Below are positions 61,578 to 64,000 of a stretch of 64,000 bases of DNA, in pieces. The stretch is from positions 1 to 64,000 of the forward strand of contig CAJUNJ010000009.1 of assembly GCA_910587825.1 (NCBI GenBank). The letters run 5' to 3'. The translations under genes and the position numbers were made by a program. Below the pieces are notes generated by a model. It ran no database searches. It was not told where the DNA came from and worked only from the letters and a program-made list of their open reading frames with translations. Source of the DNA: an uncultured Christensenellaceae bacterium (GTDB lineage: Bacteria; Bacillota; Clostridia; Christensenellales; Borkfalkiaceae). The number at the start of each line of letters is the position of its first letter. Position 1 is the stretch's first letter.

Positions 61578-62525
61578 TTAAGCAAAGGGTAGAAGCATAA
61601 GAAAACACACAAGCCCCTGAATAAACTTTACGGCTACAAAATACGCGGGTTTTACTTTGGCTTTGGTAAAGTAACTAAGCTGTTGAAGTATAATCGATAT
61701 TCCGCCGAAAGTAATTAAAAAGCCCGCAAGCGGAACGGCGAGTTTTGCGCCCGATGAAGATAGGGCGCGGCAGCCCGCTGTTGCTTCTATAAGCCCTGTG
61801 CATACCGCAAAGGAAACTTCTTCGCCGAACAACGGGCATAAAATTTTTTGTAAGGGCAATAAAATATTAAAATCTTCAATCACTTGCGCGGTAACGCAGA
61901 AAAAGGCGATAAACCCGCCTGCGACGGCAACCGAAATTACCGCCCCGTAAAAGCAGTCGTAAATTAAATTTCCGCCGGACGAACGGCGCAAAGGTTTGAC
62001 GCTTTCTTCCTTTTTGGAAAACAACGCAAGGGCAAGCCCGATAATAAGTACAGAAAGTATATGGGCTGCCAGTATCTTCCAGCCCGCCGCCTTGTCTTCG
62101 AACATCCTGACTCCGACGCTGCCTATTATGAACAGCGGGCCCGAGGTCGAACATAACGCCGAAAGTTTTTTGCAGTCGGTTGAAGATATGTAACCGTTTT
62201 CGTAAAATTCTGCAACCGCCCGCGAACCTGCGGGATAGCCCGAACATATACTCATAACAAGGCAGACCGCGGCGGACGGCGGAAGACGGAATATACCCGT
62301 AACCTTTTTAAGGGGCAAAGCCGCCTTTTCGGCAAAGCCCGCCTTTATCATTACAAGGGTTATTACCATAAACGGGAACAGCGACGGCAGAACACATTCC
62401 GCCCACATTGCAAACCCTTTTAAGCAGCATTCAATATAACGTTCGGGGTAAATTATAAACGCCGCCGCAAGCAGCGTAAGCGCGGCGCAGGGTATTACCG
62501 TTTTTATTGCGGTTTTAATCTTCAT
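61578..62525 (-). CDS. YlbJ-like sporulation integral membrane protein
   Basis: A 315-residue polytopic membrane protein with about eight segments and nucleoside-recognition-type signatures. MWAECVLPSLFPFMV, SGYPAGSRAVAEF and TSGPLFIIGSVG match the YlbJ family, whose Bacillus member is in the sigma-E regulon and is needed for spore cortex formation. It is convergent with pheA and divergent from the patatin gene, 31 bp away. Without the neighbouring sporulation genes of Bacillus, the assignment rests on sequence alone. Confidence 0.8.
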   Translation of the reverse strand: MKIKTAIKTVIPCAALTLLAAAFIIYPERYIECCLKGFAMWAECVLPSLFPFMVITLVMIKAGFAEKAALPLKKVTGIFRLPPSAAVCLVMSICSGYPAGSRAVAEFYENGYISSTDCKKLSALCSTSGPLFIIGSVGVRMFEDKAAGWKILAAHILSVLIIGLALALFSKKEESVKPLRRSSGGNLIYDCFYGAVISVAVAGGFIAFFCVTAQVIEDFNILLPLQKILCPLFGEEVSFAVCTGLIEATAGCRALSSSGAKLAVPLAGFLITFGGISIILQQLSYFTKAKVKPAYFVAVKFIQGLVCFLMLLPFA

Positions 62526-62556
62526 TACTATAAATTATTTTCAAGGAGCTATCAAT

Positions 62557-63345
62557 ATGAGTAAAACGCTGGGTCTTGCGCTCGGAAGCGGCGGTTCGCG
62601 CGGGGTTGCGCACGTGGGTTTTCTTCTCGCGCTCGAAGAAGACGGGGTAAGACCCGACTATATATCGGGCTGTTCTATGGGCGCAGTTGTCGGCGGGTGT
62701 TACGCGGGCGGTATGGGGCTTGAAGAAATGCGCAAAATTGTGCTTAAACTGAGAAAGCGCGACATTATAGACATAAATCCCAGCATTTCGCAGATGTCGC
62801 TTTTGCGCAGTAAAAAGATACGCGATTTGCTTGTCGAACATCTCAAAGTTAAAAATATCGAAGATTTTCCCATACCCTTCAAATGCGTTGCGACAAATCT
62901 CCTTACGGGCGGGTTGCACACTTTCGAAAGCGGCGACGCCGCGCTTGCCATACAGGCTTCGAGTACAATACCCGCCGTGTTCCGCCCCGTTAAGACGGAT
63001 TTCGGGCTGTTCGTGGACGGCGGATGCCTTTGCCGCGTTCCCGTAAGGACGGTTAAGGAAATGGGTGCGGACGTTGTAGTCGCTGTCGACGTGCTTAAAA
63101 ACTGTTCGGAACAGGTTGAAAAGTTGGATAATATTCTTGCAATGGTTTTAAGGGTTTTCGACGTAATGGACGCTCACAATACGGCTATGTTGAGAGAGCG
63201 CGACAGGGATATTTGCGACCTCTTGGTGGAACCCGAAATGAAGGGTATGAGCCAATACGTAATAAAGGATCTTGACCGCGCTTTCGAAGAAGGTTACGTA
63301 GCGGGCAAAGCCAATGTAAAAAAGATAAAAGAACTTCTCGGTTGA
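62557..63345 (+). CDS. Patatin-like phospholipase family protein
   Basis: A 262-residue protein of the RssA/YchK group of patatin-fold acyl hydrolases. The oxyanion motif GSGGSRGVAHVG, the nucleophile Ser40 in GCSMG and the dyad aspartate in VDGGCL are all in place, so it should be a lipid hydrolase. Substrate is unknown. CAAGGAG supplies the ribosome site. rarA follows after 4 bp. Confidence 0.9.
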   Translation: MSKTLGLALGSGGSRGVAHVGFLLALEEDGVRPDYISGCSMGAVVGGCYAGGMGLEEMRKIVLKLRKRDIIDINPSISQMSLLRSKKIRDLLVEHLKVKNIEDFPIPFKCVATNLLTGGLHTFESGDAALAIQASSTIPAVFRPVKTDFGLFVDGGCLCRVPVRTVKEMGADVVVAVDVLKNCSEQVEKLDNILAMVLRVFDVMDAHNTAMLRERDRDICDLLVEPEMKGMSQYVIKDLDRAFEEGYVAGKANVKKIKELLG

Positions 63346-63349
63346 CGGT

Positions 63350-63796
63350 ATGAACGATTTATTTGATTTAAACGGTAACGAAGACAGGGCGAAACCCCTT
63401 GCCGAGCGTATGCGCGCAAACAATTTAAACGAGTTTGTGGGGCAGAAGCACATAGTTGCGGAAGGCTGTCTTTTAAGGCGTGCAATAGCTACGGACAGGC
63501 TTGGAAGCTGTATTTTCTACGGCCCTCCTGGGACGGGCAAAACCACGCTTGCGAATATAATAGCTTCCACCACCCACGGCGAATTTATAAAGCTTAATGC
63601 CGTTCAGGCGGGAGTTGCGGACGTAAAGCGCGCCGTCGAAGTCGCGCGGGCAAATCTCAAAATGTATGGCAAGCGCACTTATCTTATGCTTGACGAGTGT
63701 CACCGCTTCAACAAAACCCAGTCTGACTCTCTTTTGCCCGCGATAGAAGTTGGTATCTACTCCGTACACGCAAAATTACATCTATGTATCGCGTGA
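63350..63796 (+). pseudogene. rarA: Replication-associated recombination protein A, truncated
   Basis: The N-terminal third of RarA/MgsA, a AAA+ ATPase acting at stalled forks. The first 133 codons match the family: PLAERMRANNLNEFVGQKHI, Walker A FYGPPGTGKTT, Walker B LMLDECHRF and the sensor region NKTQSDSLLPAIE. Family proteins then read an IGATTENP-type segment and continue to about 420 residues. Here the match ends near 63,749, the next 15 codons are unrelated and a TGA closes the frame. The 3' part is missing from the window. Either an insertion or rearrangement split the gene or two sequences were wrongly joined. Confidence 0.85.
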
Positions 63797-64000
63797 TATA
63801 CCTTTAAATATGTATAAATCGCTAAAAACCGTCAACAAGAAAACCGGTTTGACGATTGAAAATGAATTATTGGATTATTGTGTTATACCAAGAAGTATCT
63901 CTGAATTGAAAGATTTTTTAGGGTTAAAAGACAAAAAGATGGTACAAGGTAGATTTACTAAACCGTTATTGAAAGAAGGAAAATTGAAGTTTGTTTATCC
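63750..64000 (+). pseudogene. Fragment of an unrelated protein, winged-helix-like C-terminal part
   Basis: From 63,750 a frame with no start of its own runs open to the window end (83 codons). Its later part, LLDYCVIPRSISELKDFLGL and FTKPLLKEGKLKFVYP, resembles the winged-helix end of Fic-related or AAA-4/AlbA-type ATP-binding proteins. It is AT-rich and its codon use differs from rarA. An in-frame ATG exists at 63,810 without a ribosome site. Whether this is a gene remnant or the middle of an intact gene cut by the junction cannot be told from this window. Confidence 0.45.

Overview
The window looks like a chromosomal segment of an uncultured, endospore-lineage member of the Firmicutes (Clostridia). 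Direct support is the set of sporulation-type genes (spoIIE, yqfC, yqfD, a ylbJ-like gene, an operon of the sigma-F/sigma-B type), the Firmicutes gene order phoH-pgpH-ybeY-era-yqzL-recO, lepA near hemW, and AGGAGG-type ribosome sites with TTGACA/TTGCAA-17-TATAAT promoters. TTG is used repeatedly as a start codon. Any finer placement (for example an uncultured Christensenellales-like gut lineage) is a guess. I saw no tRNA, rRNA, CRISPR array, transposase or prophage.

Layout. 1-3.5 kb, minus strand: a GNAT acetyltransferase, then an ECF sigma / putative anti-sigma / von Willebrand A lipoprotein operon whose last gene has a damaged or recoded start. 3.6-8.9 kb: dapF, pyrG, dapL (lysine/peptidoglycan precursors and CTP) and malQ. 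9-11.2 kb: spoIIE. 11.4-21 kb: an accessory-looking stretch with a Wzz-like membrane protein, a HelD-type helicase and a 1,873-residue DUF4011/SF1 helicase/nuclease-fold/DUF3320 protein resembling the Hhe anti-phage candidate. 21-25 kb: feoAB (a reduced FeoB), an RluA-type pseudouridine synthase and citrate synthase. 25.3-27.1 kb: a tight four-gene partner-switching sigma operon with one intact and one degenerate anti-sigma kinase-like protein. 27-32 kb: a proline-rich membrane protein, a PucR-type regulator with an S41 protease, and a MinD-like/MinE-like pair. 32.2-41.3 kb: a single 3,008-residue surface lipoprotein with 214-residue tandem repeats.

41.4-51.1 kb is housekeeping: yqfCD, phoH, pgpH, ybeY, era, the 34-codon yqzL, recO, lepA (apparently leaderless), then a hairpin-dense non-coding stretch and an alkyltransferase gene set between lepA and hemW. 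51-56 kb: a small lipoprotein, a membrane protein coupled to guaB, and guaA. 55.8-63.3 kb: an aldo/keto reductase, bioY, then an overlapping run alr - 5-formyl-THF cyclo-ligase - rsmD - coaD - DAHP synthase - pheA, a convergent ylbJ-like gene and a patatin-like lipase. The last genes are rarA, broken near 63,749, and an AT-rich fragment of another protein; this junction is either a real rearrangement or an assembly join.

The strongest candidates for something new are the DUF4011 helicase-nuclease with an altered nuclease motif, the repeat-built giant lipoprotein, the four-gene sigma switch with a pseudokinase, and the structured non-coding block upstream of the alkyltransferase gene.
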